64,000 nt of DNA from Roseicyclus sp. (GTDB lineage: Bacteria; Pseudomonadota; Alphaproteobacteria; Rhodobacterales; Rhodobacteraceae). The notes beneath the pieces are model-generated. The model searched no databases. It was not told where the DNA came from and worked only from the letters and a program-made list of their open reading frames with translations. The DNA lies in assembly GCA_018401055.1 (NCBI GenBank), contig JAGYLB010000112.1:102989-166988 (forward strand), read 5' to 3'. How positions within the stretch are numbered: position 1 is the first letter of the stretch; each line of letters starts with the position of its first letter. Positions 55,707 to 64,000 of the stretch are shown piece by piece. The translations under genes were made by a program, and so were the position numbers.

Positions 55707-56560
55707 GCGACCCCGTACCGCCCCGCTCCGACAATCTGCGTGGCGCAGGCTGGCTGATCGCGGATATGGGCCTGAACATCTGGGCGCTCAGCATCGTCAA
55801 GGCGGTGGGCGCCGATTACCCGTCGGTCCAGATCGTGTTCCTGCGCGTGGTCGTGGGGCTTGTGGTGATCTTGCCTTGGGTCTGGCGCGACCGGGGCCTT
55901 TTGGGCCATGGCGCGCACTGGCCGCTGCAGGCCTTGCGCGTGGGTTTGTCGGCACTGACGCTGGCGGCATCCTTTTATGCGATCGCGCGGGTGCCGTTTG
56001 CGGTGTTTTCGGCCATCAACTTCACCCGGCCGATCCTGCTGATGGTGCTGGCGGCGCTGCTTTTGTCCGAGCGGATCACCCCGCGCCGCTGGGTGGCGGC
56101 GGGTGTTGCGCTGGTCGGCGCGCTGATCGCCGCCGCGCCCGGCACCATCGCGGCAAGCTGGGGCTTGGCCGCTCTGGTTCTGGCGGTCACGACCGGAACG
56201 CTGGCGGTGATCGTCACGCGCCGTCTCAAGGGCACGCCCGAGGTGGTGATGATGCTGGTCTACACCGCAGGCATCGGGTTGGTCATGGCGCCCTTCGCGC
56301 TGTGGCTGTGGGAACCCGTGGCAACCGAACACTGGCCGTTCCTGATCATTGTCGGGATCGCCGCCCAGCTTGCGCAACTGTGCTTCATCCGGGCGCATTG
56401 GCTGGGCGAGGCGGGCGTGCTTGGGCCGGTCTCGTACCTGTCTTTGGTGCTGTCGACAGCGGCGGGGTTCTTCTTTTTCGCCGAAGTGCCTGGATGGCCG
56501 CTCTTGGCGGGCGCGGTGTTGATCCTTGCGGCCAATCTGGCGGTAACCCGCGCGCGTTAG
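55703..56560 (+). CDS. EamA/DMT-family transporter
   Basis: A 285-aa drug/metabolite transporter with two EamA repeats and about ten hydrophobic helices; NIWALSIVKAVGADYPSVQIVFLRVVVG and INFTRPILLMVLAALLLSERITPRRWVAAGVAL are the typical first repeat. The start overlaps the PIG-L stop by 4 nt, so it may belong to the same operon and export a by-product. Substrate unknown. Confidence 0.85.
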   Translation: MSDPVPPRSDNLRGAGWLIADMGLNIWALSIVKAVGADYPSVQIVFLRVVVGLVVILPWVWRDRGLLGHGAHWPLQALRVGLSALTLAASFYAIARVPFAVFSAINFTRPILLMVLAALLLSERITPRRWVAAGVALVGALIAAAPGTIAASWGLAALVLAVTTGTLAVIVTRRLKGTPEVVMMLVYTAGIGLVMAPFALWLWEPVATEHWPFLIIVGIAAQLAQLCFIRAHWLGEAGVLGPVSYLSLVLSTAAGFFFFAEVPGWPLLAGAVLILAANLAVTRAR

Positions 56561-56615
56561 GAGAAAAAGCCGGTTTCCGCGGTGCGGCATCGTTTTGATG
56601 TGCTATGTCAAGAGC

Positions 56616-59134
56616 ATGGACATCGTTCTTGTCACCACGGTCATCACCTCGCTGTTCCTTGTGATCGGCGCCTGCCGAGCCGCTTGCGGCGCGGCCTGCC
56701 TTGCCGCAAAGCGTGATCCTGGCCGTGCTGGGCCTGCTGATCGGGGCGGCCGCGCTGTTTTTCCTGCGCACCGACCTGACCGATGTGCTGAACCCTGCGG
56801 CGGAGGCCATCTTGGGCCTGCCGATCCGGTCTAACGTGTTTCTCTATGTCTTCCTGCCGACGCTGCTGTTTCAGGCCACTTTGGGCATGAACCTGCGCCG
56901 CATGCTGGATGATTGGGTGCCAATCCTCGTGCTGGCGGTTGTAGCGGTGGTGGTGGCGACGCTGGGGGTGGGCTACGCGCTGTCCTGGGCCAGCGCGCTG
57001 CCCTTGGCGGCCTGCCTGCTGATCGGGGCCATCGTGTCGACGACCGATCCATCGGCGGTGGTCTCGATCTTCCGCTCGATCTCGGCGCCGCAGCGGCTGG
57101 CGCGGATCATCGAGGGGGAAAGCCTGCTCAACGATGCCGCCGCCATCGCGCTGTTTGGCCTCTTCATGGGCTTTGTCATGCTGGGCGTGCCCGATCCTGA
57201 ACTGGGGGCCTCGCTCGCGCGGTTCCCGGTGCTGATCGCGGGCGGTGCGCTGACCGGCTGGCTGGCCGCGCGGCTGGCGATCTGGGTGATGGCGCGGTTC
57301 GCGCGCTTCGAGCTGGCGCAGATCTCCATCTCGGTCGCCTTGCCTTATCTGGCCTATATCGGGGCGGAACAAAGCATCGGAGCCTCGGGCGTCATCGCGG
57401 TGGTCGCGGCAGGGCTGACGCTGAACCTTACAGGGCCGGGGCGCTTGCCGCCGCAGGCTTGGGCTAACCTGCGCGAGGTCTGGGACCTGCTGGCCTATTG
57501 GGCGGGCGCGCTGATCTTCATCCTTGCGGCGCTCTTGATCCCGCGCATCCTCGAAGAGGTGCGGGTGGGCGATGTCGTGCTGATCTTGGTGGTCATTCTG
57601 GCGGCCATCGCAGCGCGGCTGGTGATCTTGTTCGGCCTTCTGCCGCTCTTGACGCTTGCGCGCATCTCGCCGGCGGTGGAACGGCCCTACCGCGTGGCCA
57701 TCTTGTGGGGCGGTTTGCGGGGGGCGGTGACGCTGGCGCTGGCGCTGGCCGTCACCGAAAGCTTCCGCGTGCCCATCGAGATCAAGCGGCTGGTCGGCAT
57801 CTTGGCCACCGGGTTCGTCTTGTTCACGCTGATCGTGCAGGGCACGACGCTGCGCTGGGTGATCGGGCGGCTGGGGCTGGACCGTCTGACCCCCATCGAC
57901 GAGGCGCTGTCGCGGCAGGTGGTCGCCGTGGCCCTGCAGACCGTGCGGGAGGATGTGGCAAAGACCACCGAGAATTACGAGTTGACCCGCGAAATCGTAC
58001 GCAGCGAAGCCAAGCGCTTTGGCGACCGGCTGGACGCGGCGGTGAACGCCGCCGAGGACGGGGCCTATATCCTCGACCGTGACCGCATCACGCTGGGTCT
58101 GATCGCGCTGGCGGGTCATGAGCGTGACACGATCCTTGCGCGCGTGCGCGAGCGCACGATTTCGGCGCGCATGGCCGATCAGGTGTTGTCGGATGCCGAC
58201 CGGCTGATCGAAGGCGCGCGCACGGGTGGCCGCAGCGGATACCAGCGCGCGGCCCGCAAAAGCGTCACCTATGGGCGCGGCTTTCGCGCCGGCCGCTGAT
58301 GCTGCACAGCCGCCTGCGCCTATCGGGCCCGCTGGCACAGATGACGGCGGACCGCTTCGAGCTTTTGCTGTCGCAACGCCTGATCTTGCGCGATCTGGAC
58401 GGGTTCATCGACGCCGCGTATCCGCCGTATCCATGGCCGCCGGATGGCTGATCTGTTGCAGGAGATTGCTGACCCGCCGCGTCGAGGCGGTCGAGACCGC
58501 GCTGGAGGGGTTACGCCTGCAATATCCCGGCTATGCCGAGGAGTTGGAGCGCCGCTTCATCCGCCGCACCGCGCTGCGGCTGGAGGAACGCGAGTATGCC
58601 GCGATGCGCGAAGACGGGCTGATCGGGGATGAGGTCTACACCAGCCTGATGGAAGATCTCGACACAAGGCGCGCGCAGGTCGAGGTGCGCCCCCGGCTCG
58701 ACATCACCTTGCAGCGCTCGGAACTGGTGCGCCAGTTTCCGCTGTTCTCGGACCTCGACGAGGCGGCGCTGAAACGGTTGGGCCGCGCGTTCCAGACCCG
58801 TTACGCCAATGCGGGCGACATCTTGATCCGCAAGGACGGTGTGGCCAAGAGCGTGTTCTTCATCGCCTCGGGCGCGGTCGAGCTGGAGGTCGCGGGCCAG
58901 AGCTGGCGCTTGGGCCGGGGAGAGATGTTCGGGCAGATGGCGATCTTGCTGAAAAAAGCGCGCCGCGCCGAGGTGCGTGCGATTGCGCCCTCCACGCTCT
59001 TGGTGCTCGACGAGGCGCGGTTCCGCCGCCTGCTGTCACGCAGCGAGACCTTGCAGACCGCCGTGCTTGCCAGTGCCGAGAAACGCGGGATTTCGACCGA
59101 GGCGCTGTTGTCGGAAGTGGAAAACGCCGTCTGA
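56616..59134 (+). CDS. CPA1 Na+/H+ antiporter fused to a cyclic-nucleotide-binding domain (three indels)
   Basis: Predicted inner-membrane antiporter of about 838 aa. After MDIVLVTTVITSLFLVIGA (ATG 56616) and an indel near 56676, the CPA1 core shows LIGAIVSTTDPSAVVSIF, EGESLLNDAAAIALFG and the WGGLRGAVTLALAL helix. The core ends with a cytosolic region (TGGRSGYQRAARKSVTYGRG). Breaks near 58297 and 58430 separate it from a coiled region (RRVEAVETALEGLRL) and a cNMP/Crp-like domain (QFPLFSDLDEAALKRLG, AGDILIRKDGVAKSVFFI). Such NhaP/SOS1-like fusions are known; ligand could be cAMP or another nucleotide. Confidence 0.8.
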
Positions 59135-59151
59135 CAGGGGCCGGACGGCGT
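59124..59151. terminator. Shared hairpin between convergent genes
   Basis: ACGCCGTC (59124-59131) and GACGGCGT (59144-59151) form a perfect 8-bp stem with a 12-nt loop that spans both stop codons of the convergent antiporter and P-type ATPase genes. No strong T tract on either side, so bidirectional termination is only likely by position. Confidence 0.4.
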
Positions 59152-61877
59152 CAGACCGCGCTGTCGCGGAACACCAGCCGCATCTGTTTCTCGACCTCGA
59201 TCAGCGCGAAGAACACCAGGCCGACCCCCAAGATGAGTAGCCCGTCGACCAGCGGCACCGCTTGCGTGCCGAAGATGGCTTGCATCGGCGGCAGGTAGGT
59301 CACGGCGAATTGCGCCAGCGTCACCCCGATCACGCAGGCCCAGACCGTGGGCGTGCCCCGCACCCCCGTCAGCGTCAGCGAGGTGCCGTGCATGTTGCGG
59401 ACGTAGAAAAGATAGAAGATCTCGAGCAAGACAAGCGTATTCATCGCCATGGTCTGCGCCAGTGCGACGGAATGGCCGGCATCGGTCGCATAGAGAAAGA
59501 CGCCGAACACCGCCAACACGAACAGGGTCGAGACCAGAACCAATTGCCAGATCAGCGCGCCTGTCAGCAAGGGCGCGTGGCGCGGGCGGGGTGGGCGGCC
59601 CATCGTGCCGGGCTCGGAGGGCTCGAAGGCCAGCGCAAGCCCCAGCGTGACGGCGGTGGCAAGGTTCACCCACAAGATCTGCACCGCCGTGATCGGCAGG
59701 GCCATCCCCGCAAAGAGCGCAAGGATGATGGTCAGCGCCTCGCCCGCATTGGTGGGCAGGGTCCAGCTGATGACCTTTTTGATATTGTCGTAGACGGTGC
59801 GCCCCTCGCGCACCGCCGCCGCGATGGAGGCGAAATTGTCGTCGGCCAGCACCAGTTCGGCGGCCTCCTTGGCGGCTTCGCTGCCTTTCAGGCCCATGGC
59901 GATGCCCGCATCCGCGCGTTTCAGCGCGGGCGCGTCGTTCACCCCGTCGCCCGTCATCGCGACCGTCAGCCCGCGCGCCTGCAAGGCGGTCACCAGCCGC
60001 AGCTTGTTGGCGGGCGAGGTGCGGGCGAAGATGTCGGTGGTCACGGCCGCCTCGGCCAGCACCGCGTCGTCGAGACGGTCGATCTCGGCGCCGGTCAGGA
60101 CACTGTCACCGTTTTGCAACCCGATCAGGCGGCCGATGGCGCGCGCGGTCGCGGCATGGTCGCCAGTGATCATCTTCACCCGGATGCCCGCCGCATGGCA
60201 TTCGGCCACGGCCACGATCGCCTCGGGGCGGGGCGGATCGATCAGGCCGATTAGGCCGATCAGGGTCAGGCTTCCCTTGAGATAGCCAGTCTCGAGGCGG
60301 TCCTGATCCGGGGACGCCGCGCAATGGGCCACGGCGATCACCCGCTGGCCTTCGGCGGCGAGGGTTTCGACCATGGCGTGCCAATGGTCGGGATCGAGCG
60401 GTTCTGGCGCGCCACCCGGCCCGCGCTGATCTGCGCAGAGCGCCAGCACAGCCTCGGGCGCGCCCTTGACGTGGATCGTGCGCGCGCCCGCCGCGTCGGC
60501 ATGCAGGGTCGCCATGTAGCGGTGCGCGGCGTCGAAGGGGATGGCGTCGATCCGGGCCATGCCTGCCCTGGCGGGGGTGTCTGCGCCGGTGATCTTGCCT
60601 GCGAGCGCCAGCAGCGCGCCCTCCATCGGGTCGCCCTCGACGCGCCAGTCCGCGCCGGTGGAATGCAGCGTGGCGTCGTTGCACAGTGCGGCGGCCCGGG
60701 CGAAGTCGCCCAGCACTGGGTAGTCGCGCGGATCAGCCTCGGCCCCGTTCCAGCCGCAACGCGCCCTTGGGGGCGTAGCCTTCGCCTTCGACCAGATAGG
60801 TGTCGCCCGACGCGGCAAGGGCTGCCACCATCATCTCGTTGCGCGTCAGCGTGCCGGTCTTGTCTGAACAGATGACCGAGACAGCTCCCAACGTCTCGAT
60901 CGCGGGCAGGCGGCGGACAATGGCGTTGCGCCGGGCCATCGCCTGCACGCCGACCGCCAGCGTGATCGTCAGCACCGCATGGCTAAGCCTTCGGGGATCG
61001 CCGCGACCGACAGGCCGACGATGGCCATGAACAGGTCGGCAAAGGCCATGTGTCCGACGGTGTAACCGTAGGCCAGAACACTGGCGGCCACGATCAGCAC
61101 GAAGAGCGTCAGCCAACGGGCAAAGCGGTCCATCTGCGCGACCAAGGGCGTGGTCAGTGTCTCGACGCTACCCAGAAGGCCGCTGATATGCCCGATCTCG
61201 GTGTCGCGCCCCGTCGCGGTGATGACCCCGCGCGCGGCGCCCGCCGCGATGAGCGTGCCGGAAAACAGCATGCATCCCCTGTCGCCCAAGGCCGCGTCGT
61301 GGCCGACGGGGGGCACGGTCTTGTCCACCGGGACGGATTCGCCGGTCAGGATCGCCTCTTCGGCCTTCAGCCCGCGCGCCTGAAGCACCCGCAAGTCGGC
61401 GGGCACCCGGTCGCCCGCTTCCAGCAAGACGACATCGCCCGGCACAAGCTCGGCGGCATCAAGGCTGATCCTTTTGCCGTCGCGCAGGACCGCCGACCTT
61501 GGTGCCAGCATGCCGCGGATCGCCGCCATGGCCTGTTCGGCGCGCCCTTCCTGAATGAAACCGATCAGAGCGTTGGCAACCACAACGGCCACGATCACGC
61601 CGGTGTCCACCCAATGTTCCAGCACAGCGGTGACGCAGGCTGCCGCGATCAGCACGTAGATCAGGGTGTTGTGGAAATGAGCCAGAAACCGGAGGATCGG
61701 ATTGCGCGCCTTGGATGCGGGCAGGCGGTTCGGGCCATGGTCGGCCAGACGCCGTGCGGCTTGTCTGGCCGACAAACCTGCATCAGTGCTGTCGAGCGCC
61801 TTGAGGACCTCGGCCACGGGCAAGGCATGGGCCGTCAGGATCTTGACGCCGGGTCGGTTCGTGTCATCGGTGGACAT
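59151..61877 (-). CDS. P-type cation-transporting ATPase, P2 type (two indels)
   Basis: About 908-aa pump starting at ATG 61877 ([12 protein letters not shown]). A-domain TGES motif in [10 protein letters not shown], the phosphorylated aspartate in [12 protein letters not shown], the nucleotide domain [10 protein letters not shown] and the hinge [11 protein letters not shown] are all visible. Frames break near 60975 (two surplus bases; joined it reads PEGLP, the ion-site proline motif of helix 4) and near 60748. Helix 6 reads WVNLATAV where Ca pumps have NxxTD, so classical SERCA specificity is doubtful. Converges on the antiporter; both could serve ion homeostasis. Confidence 0.87.
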
Positions 61878-62233
61878 GGCGACAAGGATACTTGTTCCCG
61901 GCGAGACCACAACCGAACATGGCCTGCGGCCGCGTTGCGCGTGTCATGCGTCTGTGGAGAGTCGGGCGTGACGCTGCGACAGGCGCCGGGGCCGACGCGC
62001 CCGTGCAGAGGCGCCATCGGAGGAGGCTGTGCGGCCGATGCGTTCCAAGGCTGCCGCGCGGGGAAGCGGTTGGGGGCTTTGGTGCCACATAATCCATCAA
62101 TATAACTTCAGATTATGATTAAAGAAGTAATAAAATCTTCATTTATATTGCTGCGCCTCATCTGCGCGTGGTTTGGTCCGGGCGTGGCACCACGGGTCGC
62201 GAGCGCCCGACCGCCCAGAACAGGAGAGAGTCG
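61878..62233. other. 356-bp gap with an AT-rich tract upstream of the amino-acid ABC operon
   Basis: No convincing gene. From about 62090 to 62150 the DNA is strikingly AT-rich, including TATATT at 62144-62149 as a possible -10, against a GC-rich background. No good -35 was found at the right spacing. This is probably the promoter/UP-element region for the ABC operon starting at 62234; a small hairpin GAAG/CTTC is also visible (62124-62140). Confidence 0.55.
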
Positions 62234-63107
62234 ATGAAATTTGTCCCAACCGGGGGCCTCGTGGCGCTAAGCCTTGCAGCAGCCTTGCCGCCACCACCCT
62301 GTCCGCCCAAGCCCAGACCGCCGAGATCCAGCCCAGCTATCGCACGGCGCTGGATGGCACCTTCGCCCCGCATGCGATGCCGAACCTGTCGGGCGGCGTC
62401 GAAGGGTTCAACGTCGACCTCGCGTCGCTGATTGCCGACCGCCTCGGTGCGGAAATGGTGCTGGATGCGGCGCAATTCTCGGGTCTGATCCCGGCGCTGC
62501 AGGCGGGCACCTATGATTTCCTGATGGCGCCCGTAACGGTGAATGCCGAGCGGTCCGAGAACCTTCTGTTCACCGAAGGGTTCATGGACACAAATTTTGC
62601 CTTTGTCGTGCCCGACCGGCTCCGAGCCGCGCACCACGCTCGACGATTTCCGCGGGCTGACCATCGCGGTCAACCGTGGCTCGGCCTATCACACCTATCT
62701 GGACGAACGCGCCGCCGAATACGGCTGGACGGTCGTGCCCTTCGGCACCAACACCGACGCGGTCGAGGCGGTGGCCACGGGCCGTGCCGATGCCAACCTG
62801 GGCGGCAACACCGTTTCGGCCTGGGCCGCCCTGCAAAACCCGGCGGTCGACCTGTCCTTACGAAATCGAGACCGGCCTCGTCTGGGCGCTGGCCTTCCGG
62901 CAGGATGACGCGGCGACCCGGAACCTGATCGACAGCGTGCTGGAGTGCCTGAAGATGGAAGGCGCGCTGGCCGAACTGTCCGAACGCTGGTTCGGCGTGA
63001 CGCCGGTCGCGGGCAGCACCATCGTGACGCCGACGCCGGGCTATGGCGTGCCGGGCTTCACCGGCTATCAGGAAAGCGACCACGCGCCGTCCTGCACCTT
63101 TGGCTGA
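62234..63107 (+). CDS. Amino-acid ABC transporter substrate-binding protein, family 3 (three indels)
   Basis: Periplasmic receptor of the His/Glu/Gln family, about 290 aa. AGGAGAG precedes ATG 62234. A signal peptide (about residues 1-26) is split by an indel near 62290. The body shows [22 protein letters not shown] (ligand-binding start), [19 protein letters not shown] and, after breaks near 62615 and 62860, [34 protein letters not shown] and AFRQDD. The ATPase and permease follow, so this is a polar amino-acid importer; the substrate is unresolved. Confidence 0.85.
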
Positions 63108-63172
63108 GCCTGTCCGCCGCGCCCGGCATTTGTCCGGGTGCGGCACCTTCTGACCCGAGGACTGCCCCCGTC

Positions 63173-63919
63173 ATGACCCAGCCCATGCTTGAACTGGTCG
63201 CCCTGAACAAACGGTTCGGGGACCTGACGGTGCTTCACGACATCCATCTGCGCGTGAGGCAGGGCGAGTTGGTCTTTGTCATCGGCCCCTCGGGGTCGGG
63301 CAAATCCACCGATGCTGCGCTGCTGCAACCGGCTTGAGGAACCGACCTCGGGCGCGGTTCTGATCGATGGGGCCGATATCACTGCCTGTTCGCCGCGCGC
63401 GCTGAACAAGATGCGGCTGAACCTCGGCATGGTGTTCCAAGGCTTTCATCTTTACCCGCATATGGATGCGGTCGGAAACGTGATGCTGGCGCAAGTCAAG
63501 GCGCTGGGCCGCTCCAAGGACGAGGCGCGGGACCGCGCGCTGGAAATGCTCGACCGGGTCGGCCTGCGCCACTGGTCGCGGACGCGATGCCAGAGCCGGA
63601 GCTTTCGGGCGGTCAGCAGCAGCGCGTGGCGATCGCCCGTGCCCTGGCGCTTGACCCAAAGGTCATGCTGTTCGACGAACCGACCTCGGCCCTCGATCCC
63701 GAACTTGTGGGATCGGTCCTTGCGGTGATGAAAGACCTGCGCACCAGCGGCATGACCATGCTTGTTGTCAGCCATGAAATGGGATTTGCCCGGGAAGCCG
63801 CCGACCGCGTGATCTTCATGGATGGCGGTGTCATCGTCGAGGAAGGCCTGCCCGAGACGATCTTCACCAACCCGCAGGCAAAGCGCACGCGCGCCTTCCT
63901 CTCCCGCGTCCGGGGCTAG
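63173..63919 (+). CDS. Amino-acid ABC transporter ATP-binding protein, GlnQ/HisP type (two indels)
   Basis: About 248-aa ATPase of the polar amino-acid class. Walker [10 protein letters not shown] is followed by an indel near 63310 (corrected: [14 protein letters not shown]); the Q-loop stretch [13 protein letters not shown] follows; a second indel near 63580 precedes the signature [16 protein letters not shown], Walker [16 protein letters not shown] and switch histidine VVSHEMGFA. It lies 65 nt after the binding protein gene and 2 nt before the permease. Confidence 0.87.
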
Positions 63920-63921
63920 GG

Positions 63922-64000
63922 ATGCGATGGGGTGGATTGGACAGGTTCCTCGACACGTTCTTCAACGGCGCGATCTTTGCGCGCTACCTGCCCGATATGC
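63922..64000 (+). CDS. Amino-acid ABC transporter permease, 5' end only
   Basis: The ATG at 63922 opens MRWGGLDRFLDTFFNGAIF and continues past the right edge after 26 residues. The N-terminal pattern of an amphipathic start then FNGxxxAxYLPD resembles HisM/GlnP-type permeases. Two nt after the ATPase stop, so it is the third gene of the operon. Only this position and pattern support the call. Confidence 0.6.
   Translation, partial: MRWGGLDRFLDTFFNGAIFARYLPDM

Noticed and set aside
56644..58338. 564-residue minus-strand frame
   Set aside because: Antisense to the antiporter; dominated by Arg, Gln, His and Asp repeats typical of shadow frames.
1..64000. Programmed ribosomal frameshifting as explanation for the broken genes
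   Set aside because: Too many unrelated genes on both strands, with no common slippery heptamer, are affected.
1..64000. CRISPR arrays, tRNA/rRNA genes, transposases, phage or plasmid replication genes
   Set aside because: No repeated spacer pattern, cloverleaf, rRNA segment, transposase or integrase was recognised by reading the window; a covariance-model scan would be needed to exclude small RNAs.

Overview
This 64 kb window is high-GC (roughly two thirds G+C by eye), gene-dense DNA, almost certainly chromosomal sequence from a Rhodobacteraceae-like alphaproteobacterium. The basis is the gene content: a sit-type metal ABC operon behind Fur-family operators, a ScfR/PccR-like short-chain acyl-CoA regulator, malyl-CoA lyase with malate-CoA ligase, TRAP transporters, a myo-inositol (iol) cluster, and many 4-nt ATGA overlaps. 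There is no ribosomal RNA gene, tRNA or phylogenetic marker in view, so the taxon is an inference. No phage, transposase, CRISPR array or plasmid function was seen; this is an accessory catabolic and transport region.

Layout. 1-723: end of mannonate dehydratase. 838-4754: sitABCD metal importer behind two tandem 17-bp operators. 4818-6832: tryptophan 2,3-dioxygenase and kynureninase, then a GNAT acetyltransferase. 7456-13146 (minus): an acyl-CoA operon with a lysine-less class V aminotransferase remnant, malyl-CoA lyase, malate-CoA ligase beta and alpha, mesaconyl-C4-CoA hydratase and mesaconyl-CoA transferase, facing a divergent ScfR-type regulator (13285-14689). 14841-17564: tyrosine catabolism (4-hydroxyphenylpyruvate dioxygenase, fumarylacetoacetase, Rieske protein). 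17561-21269 (minus): TRAP transporter plus MarR regulator. 21729-23168: soluble chemotaxis receptor.

23169-38036 is a large inositol catabolism and uptake region: iolDCBJG on the minus strand; a dehydrogenase, iolE and another dehydrogenase on the plus strand; a LacI-type repressor; and a sugar ABC importer followed by a PhyH-type oxygenase and a second IolB. The same 16-bp palindrome sits in both divergent promoter regions, tying the blocks into one LacI regulon. 38094-40634 is the 5-oxoprolinase operon pxpBCA. 40631-45201: fatty acid desaturase, cold-shock protein, a small basic protein, and an enoyl-CoA hydratase / PaaK-like CoA ligase / TetR set. 45235-55706: an ABC importer mixed with an argininosuccinate-lyase-like enzyme and an M19 dipeptidase, divergent from a ROK regulator and a PIG-L deacetylase; this looks like a dedicated pathway for an unknown amino-sugar or peptide-like compound. 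55703-61877: EamA exporter, a CPA1 antiporter fused to a cyclic-nucleotide-binding domain, and a P-type cation ATPase. 62234-64000: start of an amino-acid ABC importer.

Important caveat: about 24 of some 56 genes are split by 1-2 nt indels, mostly in G or C runs, while the protein on both sides of each break stays fully conserved. This pattern fits uncorrected sequencing errors far better than gene decay. I therefore annotate each such gene as one CDS over its full span and give the approximate break positions.
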